A DNA stretch of 64,000 nt from JBMNCR01 sp049366695 (lineage in GTDB: Bacteria > Bacillota > Clostridia > Eubacteriales > Alkalibacteraceae), in the NCBI GenBank assembly GCA_049366695.1, contig JBMNCR010000075.1, positions 48,510 through 112,509 on the forward strand, written 5' to 3'. Shown piece after piece: positions 35,009 through 44,748 of the stretch. Below the pieces are notes generated by a model. That model was not told the origin of the DNA. It did no database searches and was given only the letters and a program-made list of their open reading frames with translations. The first letter of the stretch is position 1, and the number at the start of each line of letters is the position of its first letter. The translations under genes and the position numbers were made by a program.

Positions 35009-36157
35009 ATGAATATTCCATTTAATAAATTACATTTAACGGGAAATGAAATAATGTATATGAAACAAGCACTTGATACAGGTAGTATATCAGGAGATGG
35101 TTATTTTAATAATAAAGTATGTACTTTGTTAGAAGATAGATTAAAAGGTTCAAAAATTATTACAACTACATCTGGAACTCATGCTTTAGAAATGGCCATG
35201 TTACTTCTTGCCATTAAAGAAGAAGACGAAGTTATTATGCCTTCATATACTTTTCCTTCTACTGCAAATGCAGTAATGTTGTATGGTGCAACACCTGTTT
35301 TTGTAGATATAGATAAAAATACTTTAACAATGGATTTAGAGGAAGTTGAAAGAAAAATAACTGAGCATACCAAAGTTATTATGCCTGTTCACTATGGTGG
35401 TACCGGTTGTCAAATGGATAGAATAATGAATTTATCAGAAAAGTATAATTTGCAGATTGTAGAGGATGCAGCTCAAGCATTAGGTACTACATATAAAGGT
35501 AAGCCTTTAGGAACATGGGGACATATAGGGTGCTTTAGTTTTCATGCTACAAAAAATTATGTATCAGGTGAAGGTGGAGCATTAGCTATTAATACGAAAG
35601 ATAATGACATTTTAAAACGCGCTGAGATAATTCGCCAAAAAGGAACTAATCGTAATCAGTTTATGAGAGGTGAGATTAGTCAGTATACTTGGGTTGATAT
35701 TGGGTCTAGTTATGCACCTTCTGACATCTTAATGGCACTGCTTTATCCGCAATTAAAAGATATTGATAATATTATTAAAAAAAGAAAATGGATAACTGGT
35801 GAATATATAAAGCATTTAAAAATATATTTGGATAAGAAGATTATTTGTTCTATGACTAGTATTCCAAAAGATTTTGAGTCAAACTACCATAATTTTTATA
35901 TATTGCTCAGGAATAAGAAGGAACGAAAATATATTGTTGATAGATTAAATGAATATAATATTCAGGCATATATACATTTTGTGCCCTTACATAATTCTCC
36001 CAAAGGATTGAGTTTAGGGTATAAAGAGGGAGAACTTCCTAAAACAGAAAAGGTTAGCAATACTTTACTTAGATTGCCTATTTATACGGATATGAATAAG
36101 AAGGAATTGAATTATATTTTAGAAAAACTATCCCTTGTGTTGGAGGAATTGTTTTGA
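35009..36157 (+). CDS. Sugar aminotransferase, WecE-like DegT/DnrJ family (382 aa)
   Basis: PLP-dependent enzyme that converts a nucleotide 4-keto-6-deoxysugar to the 4-amino sugar. The N terminus (IPFNKLHLTGNEIMYM, SGDGYFNNKV) is close to WecE/RffA; SFHATKNYVSGEGG carries the PLP lysine (about residue 181), and VEDAAQALGTTYKG is the cofactor loop. Full length. First gene of a run of six plus-strand genes with small gaps or overlaps. The substrate nucleotide sugar is assumed to be dTDP-linked by similarity only. Confidence 0.85.
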   Translation: MNIPFNKLHLTGNEIMYMKQALDTGSISGDGYFNNKVCTLLEDRLKGSKIITTTSGTHALEMAMLLLAIKEEDEVIMPSYTFPSTANAVMLYGATPVFVDIDKNTLTMDLEEVERKITEHTKVIMPVHYGGTGCQMDRIMNLSEKYNLQIVEDAAQALGTTYKGKPLGTWGHIGCFSFHATKNYVSGEGGALAINTKDNDILKRAEIIRQKGTNRNQFMRGEISQYTWVDIGSSYAPSDILMALLYPQLKDIDNIIKKRKWITGEYIKHLKIYLDKKIICSMTSIPKDFESNYHNFYILLRNKKERKYIVDRLNEYNIQAYIHFVPLHNSPKGLSLGYKEGELPKTEKVSNTLLRLPIYTDMNKKELNYILEKLSLVLEELF

Positions 36158-36855
36158 AAAATGATTACATCAGTGTAATAATACCCGTGTATAATAGTTA
36201 TTACTCTATTGAAGAAGTGGTAGAAAGAATCTTCGAGATACTAAATCAGGAAGAGTTGAGATTTGAAATAATCTTAGTAGATGATTTTTCAACAGATAAT
36301 AGTTCTATAAAATTAAAAGAATTAAATAAAAAAGACGTAAAAATAAAAACAATAAGTTTAACAAAAAATTATGGACAACAAGGAGCTATAAAATATGGAA
36401 TGAATATGGCAAATGGGAATCTAATAATCACAATGGATGATGATTTAGAGCACCAACCAGAAGACATAATGTTACTAATAAAAGAAATTAAAAAAGGTTA
36501 TGATGTAGTTTATGCAATACCCAATAATAAGAAATATCCTTTTTATAGAAAGCTAGGGTCAAGGCTAGTAGATGCTTTTTTTACATTATGTTTGCATAAA
36601 CCTAAGAATATTAAGGTAAGTAGTTTTAGGATTATTGATCAAGAGATTGTTGGGAAGGTTTTACAAGATGAAACACCTTACGTTTATATCACTGCTATAA
36701 TTCTAAAATTTACTAAGAAAATTGGGAATGTGTATGTGAATCATGTAGATAGAAAATATGGCAAGTCAAATTATAATATAAGGAAACTTATATCATTGTT
36801 TACGAAATTATTTTTTTATTATGGTGTAAAAACAAATAAAAAAAGTGATGGATAG
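36154..36855 (+). CDS. GT2 glycosyltransferase, ArnC/DPM1-like, without membrane tail (233 aa)
   Basis: GT-A fold enzyme: SVIIPVYNSYYSIEEVVERI, EIILVDDFSTDNS, and MDDDLEHQPEDI with the metal-binding Asp residues. The closest style is ArnC/DPM1, which transfers sugars from nucleotides to polyprenyl phosphate. It lacks the two C-terminal membrane helices of ArnC. TTG start at 36154 overlaps the aminotransferase stop (TTGA). Likely uses the amino sugar made by the previous enzyme; this is inference. Confidence 0.85.
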   Translation: MKNDYISVIIPVYNSYYSIEEVVERIFEILNQEELRFEIILVDDFSTDNSSIKLKELNKKDVKIKTISLTKNYGQQGAIKYGMNMANGNLIITMDDDLEHQPEDIMLLIKEIKKGYDVVYAIPNNKKYPFYRKLGSRLVDAFFTLCLHKPKNIKVSSFRIIDQEIVGKVLQDETPYVYITAIILKFTKKIGNVYVNHVDRKYGKSNYNIRKLISLFTKLFFYYGVKTNKKSDG

Positions 36856-36882
36856 CTACATTAACGTAGGAGGAATTAATGC

Positions 36883-38130
36883 ATGCGATTATTAATTTTG
36901 GGTGGTGGAAATAATCAATTAAATGGAATTATTAGATCGGTACAAAAAGGGCATGAGGTTGTATTGACTGATTATTATAAAGATGCACCAGGAAGAACTT
37001 ATGCAAAGTATAATGAGACAATAAGTACATTTGACGTGAAAGGTAATATAGATGTTGCAAAAAAATATTCTGTAGACGGTGTGATGACATTAGGAACAGA
37101 TCAGCCTGTGTATACTGTAGCAGAAGTAGCAAAAGCTTTAAATTTGCCTAGGTTTTTGGATGTTGATACTGCAGCAGCTGTAACTAATAAGAAAATAATG
37201 AAAACCGTACTCTCAAAATATAATATCCCCACAGTTAAATACAAATTAATAAATGAGAGTTCTTCAGTAAGAGAATTTCAAGATATGAATTTTCCTGTTG
37301 TTCTCAAACCTCTTGATAGTCAAGGTCAAAGAGGTGTTTATAAACTAAATAGTATTGAAGAAATTTATGATAATATTTTGAATACTTTGAAATTTTCTAG
37401 AAAAAAGGAAGCATTATTAGAAGAGTTTTATAAAAGTGATGAAATAACAGTGAGTTGCTGGGTTGAAGAAGGTAAGCCGTATATTCTCACCGTTACAGAT
37501 AGGGAAACATTTAATAATGATAAACATATAGGAATATGCTTTGCGCATAATTTTCCTTCAAAATTTCTTAATCATTATTATAAGGATATTAAAAAGATGG
37601 TTAACGATATTACAAAAGCATTTAACATTAAAAATGGGCCATTGTATATTCAGTTACTTGTAGGCGAAGATGGTATATATGTCAATGAACTAGCCTGTAG
37701 AATTGGCGGAGCTTATGAAGATGTATTTATCCCTTACCTAACAGATTTTGATATTTTGGATAGAGTCATAGATTACTCTTTAGGAAGAAAAGTAAAGATA
37801 AGTTTAGATAGCTATTCTGTAAAGGATAACTTAAAACAACTTTCAGTACAGCTTTTTTTTGCCAGTGTAGGTAGAATAAAAAGTCTTACACCTGTGCAGA
37901 AACTCTATAGACTTCCCGGAGTAATTAGTGCAAGTTATAATATATCAAAAGGAAAAGAAATTAAGACTATCAAAGATGCTACACAACGAGCTGGTCATAT
38001 GATCATAACAGGGAAAAACAAAGAAGAACTAGCATTAAATATTGATAATGCTTTTGAACATTTAAAAATAATAGATGATAGAGATAAAAATTTGAGTATA
38101 CAGGTGAAAAAATACAAAGAAGGTGACTGA
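36883..38130 (+). CDS. ATP-grasp ligase-like protein (415 aa)
   Basis: N-terminal Rossmann-like part (LLILGGGNNQLNGIIRSVQK), central ATP-grasp domain (PVVLKPLDSQGQRGVYKL; EEFYKSDEITVSCWVEEG; YVNELACRIGGAYEDVF) with the ATP and Mg binding residues in place. The family joins a carboxylate to an amine. Placed after an amino sugar gene and a glycosyltransferase, it could amidate or acylate the amino sugar with an amino acid, but nothing in the sequence proves the substrate. AGGAGG precedes ATG 36883. Confidence 0.8.
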   Translation: MRLLILGGGNNQLNGIIRSVQKGHEVVLTDYYKDAPGRTYAKYNETISTFDVKGNIDVAKKYSVDGVMTLGTDQPVYTVAEVAKALNLPRFLDVDTAAAVTNKKIMKTVLSKYNIPTVKYKLINESSSVREFQDMNFPVVLKPLDSQGQRGVYKLNSIEEIYDNILNTLKFSRKKEALLEEFYKSDEITVSCWVEEGKPYILTVTDRETFNNDKHIGICFAHNFPSKFLNHYYKDIKKMVNDITKAFNIKNGPLYIQLLVGEDGIYVNELACRIGGAYEDVFIPYLTDFDILDRVIDYSLGRKVKISLDSYSVKDNLKQLSVQLFFASVGRIKSLTPVQKLYRLPGVISASYNISKGKEIKTIKDATQRAGHMIITGKNKEELALNIDNAFEHLKIIDDRDKNLSIQVKKYKEGD

Positions 38131-38131
38131 T

Positions 38132-39085
38132 ATGAAAAAGATAATAATAATACTATTTGCATTCCTTTTATTGATGACACAAGGTTGTTCAACTCAACAA
38201 GATACAATTGAAGAAATTCATATAGCTGAACAATTTGGAATTGCATATGCCCCAATTCAAATTATGAAACACCAAAAACTAATAGAAAAAAATGTTCCAG
38301 AAGTAGAGGTAGTGTGGGAACAAATGATAAATACTGCTGCTATTAGAGAAGCAATGGTGGCTAACAAATTAGATGCAGGATTTATGGGTATTCCTCCTTT
38401 TCTAATTGGATGGGATAAAGGTATGGATTGGAAGATATTTGCAGGTCTTTCATCAGTTCCTGTTGGATTAGTAACTGTAGAAGAAATAGAAACATTAGAG
38501 GACATTACCAATAATGATCGGATTGCATTACCTCAACCGGGAAGTATACAACATATACTTCTGTCCATGGCGTGTGATGAAAAATTTGATGACCCCCATA
38601 AGTTTGATAATCTTTTAGTAACATTGTCTCATCCTGATGGAATGAATGCATTGCTTGCTGGAAAAGAGATTAGTGCTCACTTTACATCTACACCATATCT
38701 GAACAAAGAAATTCAAAATGAAGGGTATCATCAAATTTTAAGTGGAAAAGAAGCTTTTGGAAATGATTTTAGTTTTATTATTGGAGTAACTACCAAAAAA
38801 TTACATGACAATACACAGTTTTATGACGGATTGAATAAGGCTTTGGAGGAAGCAGTGGATTTTATAAATCAAAATCCAGAAGAGTCTGCAAAGATTCTAA
38901 AGGAGTATTATGACTTGCCAGAAGAAGAAATTCTTGAGTATATTACTTATGAAAATACCATGTTTAATACCACTGTAAAAGGCACAAAAAAGTTTGCACA
39001 ATTTATGCTTGAAAATGAATATTTGTCAAAGGTCTATACTAGTAATGATGAGATTATGTGGAAAGATGTAAACTATGAAGAGTAA
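38132..39085 (+). CDS. ABC transporter substrate-binding lipoprotein, NMT1/SsuA-like (317 aa)
   Basis: A lipoprotein signal ends in LLLMTQGC (Cys about 18), followed by a type II periplasmic-binding fold typical of SsuA/TauA/ThiY proteins: EQFGIAYAPIQIMKHQKLIEK, GFMGIPPFLIG, ALPQPGSIQHILLSMACDEK. Feeds the permease and ATPase encoded next. Family members bind sulfonates, taurine, nitrate, cyanate or thiamine precursors. Start ATG 38132 follows the SD GAAGGTG. Overlaps the permease gene. Confidence 0.85.
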   Translation: MKKIIIILFAFLLLMTQGCSTQQDTIEEIHIAEQFGIAYAPIQIMKHQKLIEKNVPEVEVVWEQMINTAAIREAMVANKLDAGFMGIPPFLIGWDKGMDWKIFAGLSSVPVGLVTVEEIETLEDITNNDRIALPQPGSIQHILLSMACDEKFDDPHKFDNLLVTLSHPDGMNALLAGKEISAHFTSTPYLNKEIQNEGYHQILSGKEAFGNDFSFIIGVTTKKLHDNTQFYDGLNKALEEAVDFINQNPEESAKILKEYYDLPEEEILEYITYENTMFNTTVKGTKKFAQFMLENEYLSKVYTSNDEIMWKDVNYEE

Positions 39086-39860
39086 CAAAATAGTTAATAA
39101 ATCTCATTTTAAATATTTGTGGATTGTACTTATACTTATCATATGGGAAGGAATAGCTAGATTGTCTATAGTAAGTCCTTTAGCTTTTCCTACTCTTGAA
39201 TTAATTGGAAAATCACTCTTTGAATCAATAATTACGGGAGATTTATTAAACCAAATTTTATTTTCTTTAAAATTAATAACAACTGGGTTAATTATTGCAA
39301 TAGTGATTTCTGTAATGATATCTTCACTTTCTATTCTACATCCTATATTTGATAGTATTGTAAATACTCTAATATCAATTTTTCATCCATTGCCAGGCAT
39401 AGCGTTATTGCCTTTAATTATATTATGGATTGGAACAGGTAGTAAAGCCATTGTTTTTATTATAATTCACTCTGTTTTATGGCCTATGACATTGAATATA
39501 ATAGCTGGTTTCAAATCGATTCCTGAGATATATAAAAAAATTGGCAAAAATTATGAATTGAGTATATTTGAAATTATTTGGAAGATATATTTTCCTGCTT
39601 CTTTTCCATATGCTTTGGCAGGATTAAAGATAGGATGGGCAAGGGCTTGGAGAGCGGCTATAAGTGGGGAAATGATATTTGGAGCAATTGGAGGTATTGG
39701 TGGGGTTGGATGGTATATTTTTAATAAGAGAATCTTTATGGATACCCCGGGTCTTTTTGCAGGTCTAATTATAATTATCATCATAGGTATTATAGTAGAA
39801 GATCTAATTTTTGGTAAAATTCAGGATATAACAATTAAAAAATGGGGTATGTCCATATGA
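39075..39860 (+). CDS. ABC transporter permease (261 aa)
   Basis: Binding-protein-dependent permease with about six helices, and the EAA loop around YKKIGKNYELSIFEIIWKIY then GLKIGWARAWRAAISGEM (about residues 150-215), which contacts the ATPase. The sequence is of the SsuC/TauC group. Overlaps both neighbours by a few bases, so the three importer genes are coupled. Substrate not determined. Confidence 0.85.
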   Translation: MKSNKIVNKSHFKYLWIVLILIIWEGIARLSIVSPLAFPTLELIGKSLFESIITGDLLNQILFSLKLITTGLIIAIVISVMISSLSILHPIFDSIVNTLISIFHPLPGIALLPLIILWIGTGSKAIVFIIIHSVLWPMTLNIIAGFKSIPEIYKKIGKNYELSIFEIIWKIYFPASFPYALAGLKIGWARAWRAAISGEMIFGAIGGIGGVGWYIFNKRIFMDTPGLFAGLIIIIIIGIIVEDLIFGKIQDITIKKWGMSI

Positions 39861-40567
39861 ATGAAGTTATTAAAATAGAAAAATTAATTAAGTCATATGA
39901 GGAAAGAATGATAATAAATAGTATTGACTTAACAATAAATAAGGGAGAATTTATCTGTATACTAGGAACTTCTGGATGTGGAAAGACAACTCTATTAAAT
40001 ATTATTGGTGGATTTTTACAAAAAGATCATGGAAAAATTACCTTAAAAGGTACACAGATAACTAAACCTGTAACTGAGTGTGTCATGGTATTTCAAGAGT
40101 TGGACCAACTTTTTCCTTGGATGACTTTACAACAGAATATTGAATTCGCATTAAAAAATTCAAAACAAAAATATTCGAAGGTGGAAATCAATGAATTATC
40201 TTCAAAATATATTCAGATGGTTAAATTACAAGGATTTGAAAAATATTATCCAAATCAACTTTCCGGAGGGATGAAACAAAGAACTGCCATTGCTAGAGCA
40301 TTAGTTACAACTCCAGAAGTTTTACTTATGGATGAACCTTTTGGTAGTTTGGATGTTCAGACAAAAAAAGAATTGCAGGAAATATTATTAAGTATTTGGA
40401 AACAGACAAAAACAACTATTGTTTTTGTTACACACGATGTAAGAGAATCTCTCAAGCTTGCAGACAGAATTGTCATAATGAAAGATACTATGATAAATCA
40501 AATAATAAATAACAATGATAAATGTATTACAGAAAAAAAGGTGGAACAGATTACTCAGTTGCTCTAA
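39857..40567 (+). CDS. ABC transporter ATP-binding protein (236 aa)
   Basis: Walker A GTSGCGKTT, Q-loop VFQELDQLFPWMT, signature LSGGMKQRTAIARAL, Walker B VLLMDEPFGSLD, and a switch His (THDVRES). Typical of SsuB/TauB. ATG 39857 overlaps the permease stop (ATGA); the frame extends to 39842 without an SD. Its last 17 bases overlap the convergent GT39-like gene. Energises import of the substrate bound by the 38132-39085 lipoprotein. Confidence 0.9.
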   Translation: MNEVIKIEKLIKSYEERMIINSIDLTINKGEFICILGTSGCGKTTLLNIIGGFLQKDHGKITLKGTQITKPVTECVMVFQELDQLFPWMTLQQNIEFALKNSKQKYSKVEINELSSKYIQMVKLQGFEKYYPNQLSGGMKQRTAIARALVTTPEVLLMDEPFGSLDVQTKKELQEILLSIWKQTKTTIVFVTHDVRESLKLADRIVIMKDTMINQIINNNDKCITEKKVEQITQLL

Positions 40568-42110
40568 CTTTATAAATATGTACTTGCCATTGTTTTTTGT
40601 CAATTAAATGAAAAATGTTTGTTCCATAGGTACTATTTGAGAAACTGTAAATTCTATTGCATTCATTTTGTAAAAAAAATTGCATTTCCATGAAATATAA
40701 AGACACATCTCCATAAATCCCATTATATCTAGGGTTTTGTTCGTAGATGTAGTCTATTTCGTCATAATAAATAATATATTGGATATTTCTAGAACCAATA
40801 TACTGTGAAAAACTTACTCCTTTTTCCTTAATGAAGCTTAGATTTCTATAATCAAAAATCTTTCCATTATCAAAATAATACTCAGTATTTAAATTTGACA
40901 AGACAATATTGTTACTATTTACATAAGAGGATATTTCCTTTATATAATTATCATAACTGTTTTTATAGAAAGGAAATATATTTAATAAAGCATTAACAAA
41001 TGTAATAATCAAGAATATACTCATGATATATTTCTTGTTTGATACAATTTTAAGAAATGCTGTTACAGTTAGTATATACATAAATGGAAATATAAATAAC
41101 ACGCTTGTTACATTGTATCTGCCAATAATAATAATACCCAAATTTATAAATGTAATATAAACAAATAAAGAGTTTCTTTTTAAATAATTATAAGATCTAT
41201 CTTTTATAAACATAATCAACATCATAATATAGGTAACTCCAAATGTTAACAATTGAAACTTAATATTTGGTAGATAGTATGTTGCACTTCTTTTTAAAAA
41301 TAACATTGAATAGAAAGTTTTTATCTTTAAAAATTTATCCCAAAAACTTTTGTGCACGTTAAATTTTACCCCAGTTTCAAAATAATGCTCTATGAAATTT
41401 GCATCCATCATAAAACTTATTGAAATAAATATGATAGCAAATAATACTACTACAAAAATATATATAGACAGATTTTTTATCTTTAATTTCTTATAAATAA
41501 TATAAAACAAGTATATGGCTCCTATTGATAATGCTGCAATAAAGCTATTTGGATGAATTCCAATGCTTAAACCAATTAAGATACCTAAAAATATATCTAT
41601 AAAGTAATTATGATTTTGTAAATTGTTAAGAAAAATATACACAGACAAAATCATAACGAAGAGTATTATTATTTCCTGACGAGAGAAGTGTGAAGCATAA
41701 ATAAATTGGATATCTAGTGATAATAAAATGGTTGTTAGGATTGCCACTGTATTTGAACGAAATAGTAACCTACATAAATTATTAAAAAAGTATAAGCTTG
41801 CAATGGAAAATACTAATGATAATAGTCGAAAAGAAAAGATATTATATCCAAATAAATTAATAAATCCAATTTGCATTAAATGAAATAATACTTTAATCGC
41901 ATGAGGATATCGTTGGTAAGTATCAAAAAAAGGTTCAGTTGCAGATAAATCATTTTCCAAAAACATAGCCCTTGATAAACCGCTTAGCCAAGGTTCATCA
42001 GAATGGATAAAAGGAAAATCAGTAAGAAATAGAAGGTTAATAACAAAATAGAATACTAAATAATAATGTATAAATCTAATTTTTTTTAATCTAAATTTTA
42101 CTATATTCAT
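40551..42110 (-). CDS. GT39/ArnT-like membrane glycosyltransferase (519 aa)
   Basis: Large GT-C type protein with about 11 membrane helices. The first outer loop has HSDEPWLSGLSRAMFLE (about residue 37) with the acidic residues used by ArnT/PMT-like enzymes, and a second loop has YQRYPHAIKVLFHLMQ. These enzymes move a sugar from polyprenyl phosphate to a target outside the membrane. ATG 42110 is chosen (SD GGGAG). Convergent with the ABC importer; together with the WecE- and ArnC-like genes it would complete an Arn-like pathway, but the acceptor is unknown. Confidence 0.75.
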   Translation of the reverse strand: MNIVKFRLKKIRFIHYYLVFYFVINLLFLTDFPFIHSDEPWLSGLSRAMFLENDLSATEPFFDTYQRYPHAIKVLFHLMQIGFINLFGYNIFSFRLLSLVFSIASLYFFNNLCRLLFRSNTVAILTTILLSLDIQFIYASHFSRQEIIILFVMILSVYIFLNNLQNHNYFIDIFLGILIGLSIGIHPNSFIAALSIGAIYLFYIIYKKLKIKNLSIYIFVVVLFAIIFISISFMMDANFIEHYFETGVKFNVHKSFWDKFLKIKTFYSMLFLKRSATYYLPNIKFQLLTFGVTYIMMLIMFIKDRSYNYLKRNSLFVYITFINLGIIIIGRYNVTSVLFIFPFMYILTVTAFLKIVSNKKYIMSIFLIITFVNALLNIFPFYKNSYDNYIKEISSYVNSNNIVLSNLNTEYYFDNGKIFDYRNLSFIKEKGVSFSQYIGSRNIQYIIYYDEIDYIYEQNPRYNGIYGDVSLYFMEMQFFLQNECNRIYSFSNSTYGTNIFHLIDKKQWQVHIYKVRATE

Positions 42111-42221
42111 ATATAAAGCTCCCAATATATTATATCTGTATTATACTACATTTCATTAATGGATTGCTATTATCTATAATTCTAATGAAGCATAACGTTT
42201 TCTAAGGGTAAACTATGTTAT

Positions 42222-42254
42222 TTATTTGTTAAGATATAGTTGTTAAACAAATAA
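42222..42254 (+). promoter_or_regulatory. Inverted repeat upstream of the rhodanese lipoprotein gene
   Basis: TTATTTGTT and AACAAATAA are exact complements with 15 nt between, ending 24 nt before the start codon. The half-site equals that of the palindrome at 33516-33533. Confidence 0.55.
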
Positions 42255-42278
42255 CATGAATAGTAGGGGGAAAATAAA

Positions 42279-43196
42279 ATGAAAAAGTTTATGGTATTAC
42301 TTTTGGCTGTACTACTTGTTGTATCATTTAGTGCATGTACTAATGGATCAGATGATCCAGTTGATGCAGATGTAAATGTTGTTGAGGAAGCTGCAAATGA
42401 TTATTTTGTAAACTTGTCCGATGATATCAATAAAATTAATCAGGCTGACTTTGTAGACAAAGTAAAAGCAGGAGATGACATGTTTATCTTGGATATTCGA
42501 CAAGCAGACGTATATGAAGAAAGTCATGTACAAGGAGCAGTAAATGTTCCATGGGGAGCTGCAATTGGCGAAAGTCTAGATATGTTACCAACAGACAAGA
42601 CAATTATGGTTTATTGTTACTCTGGACAAACGGCAGGACAAACAGTTGCACTACTAAATATTGCAGGTTTTGATGCAAAATCAGTTAATTTAGGTTGGGT
42701 ATTTGGAATCTCAAAAGTAGAAGGGGTAGATGAAGTTATTGAAACTACCGTAAATGAATTACCAGAAACATCAGATGCAGCTATAGATGCTTCAATCAAG
42801 GAAGCAATTGTTGACTATTATAACGGTTTAGCAGATGTCGCAGATACTAAGTTTAAAAATTATAAAATCAGTGAAGCAAATGCAAAAGAACTACTTGATG
42901 CACAAGATGAAAGTGCAATGTTCTTATCTATTAGAAGTGCAGATGATTATGCAATAGGTCATATAGAAGGAGCAGTTAATATTCCTTATGGAAAAGGAAT
43001 GCAAGAGCAATTTGATACATTACCAACAGATAAAACTATCATTGTATATTGCTATACAGGTCAGACAGCTGGTCAAACAGTTGCAGTTTTAAGATTACTA
43101 GGATATGACGCAGTATCTCTTAATGCAGGTATGGGAATGGCTCCAGTTGAGCCAAATGGTTGGATAAATCAAGGGTATCCAGTTGTAGCAGAATAA
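42279..43196 (+). CDS. Lipoprotein with two rhodanese domains (305 aa)
   Basis: A lipoprotein signal (lipobox SFSAC, Cys 20) is followed by two rhodanese domains, at about residues 55-150 and 190-300. Both have active-site loops intact: VYCYSGQTAG and VYCYTGQTAG. They hold persulfide sulfur on cysteine, here outside the membrane. The domains are clearly repeats of each other. It is followed by a strong terminator, then the fused YeeE/YedE gene. An outer sulfur-binding lipoprotein next to a sulfur channel suggests it supplies sulfane sulfur to the channel; this is inferred. Confidence 0.9.
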   Translation: MKKFMVLLLAVLLVVSFSACTNGSDDPVDADVNVVEEAANDYFVNLSDDINKINQADFVDKVKAGDDMFILDIRQADVYEESHVQGAVNVPWGAAIGESLDMLPTDKTIMVYCYSGQTAGQTVALLNIAGFDAKSVNLGWVFGISKVEGVDEVIETTVNELPETSDAAIDASIKEAIVDYYNGLADVADTKFKNYKISEANAKELLDAQDESAMFLSIRSADDYAIGHIEGAVNIPYGKGMQEQFDTLPTDKTIIVYCYTGQTAGQTVAVLRLLGYDAVSLNAGMGMAPVEPNGWINQGYPVVAE

Positions 43197-43214
43197 GATT
43201 TTTAAGTTCTTCAT

Positions 43215-43247
43215 GGTATGATTTCGGTGCTTTACCGGAATCATACC
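43215..43247 (+). terminator. Intrinsic terminator
   Basis: GGTATGATTTCGG pairs with CCGGAATCATACC, with one bulge, followed by GGTTTTTG. It ends the rhodanese lipoprotein transcript. Confidence 0.8.
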
Positions 43248-43404
43248 GGTTTTTGTTTCGATTATGTTTATAGGTAAAGTATTTATTTAAAATTTTACAA
43301 TACAGTATTTTGATATTAAAGTTAGCATTTTAGTTTATAAATTAGTAAGTATTAAGTTAAATCTAGACAGAATTATTTATTATTCTATAAAGGAGGTATT
43401 AAGA

Positions 43405-44688
43405 TTGGCAGAGAACAAATTTAATAAAACTCAATCTATCATAGCCTTTACTATATTAGCTATTATTGCAGTTTCTTGTGTATTTTTAAATAATACTAGC
43501 AGTAGATTACCTTTGTTTTTAATCACAGGAGTTGCTTTAGGTTATATATTGACTAGAGCTAGATTTGGTTTTGCCGGTGGTGTAAAAAGAGTATATATTA
43601 CAGGCGAAGGCAGTCTAACGAAAGCCCTCTTGATAATGTTTGCCGTTGCAATGATAGCAACTGCTGGACTACACTGGGGAGCTGCTGCAGGTGGAGCCGA
43701 ACCGGCATTTAGGGCTGCAAGTTCAAGTTTATCTATACCTGGAACGTCATCAGTAAATATTTTAAATCTTGCTTTGATAATTGGAGGATTTCTTTTCGGT
43801 ATAGGGATGATGATAGCTGGTGGTTGTGCATCTGGTACATTAACAGATTTTGGTGAAGGTGCTGTGCGAGCAGTTATAGCGCTTTGTTTTTTCATTTTAG
43901 GATCTATACCAGGTCTTGAAGCAAGATATCAATTATTACAAACTGAAATTGGGAAAATTGGAGCGAAGGTTTATCTTCCCGATGTATTCGGTTATATAGG
44001 TACATTAATAATTTCACTTTCTATTTTATTGGTTTTATATATTATCACAAGAAAATATGAAGATTTTCGAAAAAAAGAGGGACACTATGAAAAAGTAGTT
44101 TATGAGGCCGATGAAATGCCTCTACCTGAAGATAAAACCTTTAAACTTTTTAGTTTTAAAACATATCATAAATTTTTTGTAGAACGTTGGAGTTTTCTGA
44201 CAGGTGGATTATTATTGGCTGTAATGTTTGTTTTTATAATTAATACATCAGGACATAGCTGGGGTGTGACAGGAGCATTTACAAATTGGGGTGTAGCATT
44301 TTTGCAGATGTTTGGAGTAGAGTTTTCATCACCTGCGTTTTCTTATGTAGTGAAAACAGTAAATAAAGGATTAATTAATGATCCAGGAACCCTTAGAAAT
44401 GTTGGAATAATTATAGGATCTCTTGTTGCAATGTTATCAGCAGGTAAGTTTAAATTTGATTTTGATTTTAAATTAAAAGATGTTGTGTTTTATATGTTAG
44501 GCGGATTCTTGATGGGATTTGGTGCTAGACTTGCTGGTGGATGTAATATAGGTGCATTGTTTTCAGGAATATGTAACTTTTCTCTATCGGGATGGGGATT
44601 TTTTATAGCACTTACTATTGGTGGAATAGTAGGATTAAAGCTATTTGAAGGTAAAGTAAATATAATACCACCAAATAGGCATAATTAA
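43405..44688 (+). CDS. YeeE/YedE family transporter, fused form (427 aa)
   Basis: Full-length YeeE/YedE protein: first half with IAGGCASGTLTDFGEG (Cys about residue 146), second half with GRSW-like GHSWGVTGAFTNWG and LAGGCNIGALFSG (Cys about 381). At the first signature site the sequence reads RARFGFAGG, with glycine where the split paralogue has cysteine (KSRFCFTAS). The TTG start is supported by AAGGAGG. About ten helices. It probably imports a sulfur compound, but loss of the first cysteine may change its substrate or mechanism. Confidence 0.85.
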   Translation: MAENKFNKTQSIIAFTILAIIAVSCVFLNNTSSRLPLFLITGVALGYILTRARFGFAGGVKRVYITGEGSLTKALLIMFAVAMIATAGLHWGAAAGGAEPAFRAASSSLSIPGTSSVNILNLALIIGGFLFGIGMMIAGGCASGTLTDFGEGAVRAVIALCFFILGSIPGLEARYQLLQTEIGKIGAKVYLPDVFGYIGTLIISLSILLVLYIITRKYEDFRKKEGHYEKVVYEADEMPLPEDKTFKLFSFKTYHKFFVERWSFLTGGLLLAVMFVFIINTSGHSWGVTGAFTNWGVAFLQMFGVEFSSPAFSYVVKTVNKGLINDPGTLRNVGIIIGSLVAMLSAGKFKFDFDFKLKDVVFYMLGGFLMGFGARLAGGCNIGALFSGICNFSLSGWGFFIALTIGGIVGLKLFEGKVNIIPPNRHN

Positions 44689-44748
44689 TTTACTAAAATA
44701 GCAAAGAATAATTATGTAGTTCATTATTCATAAATGGAGGGGAAGAAT

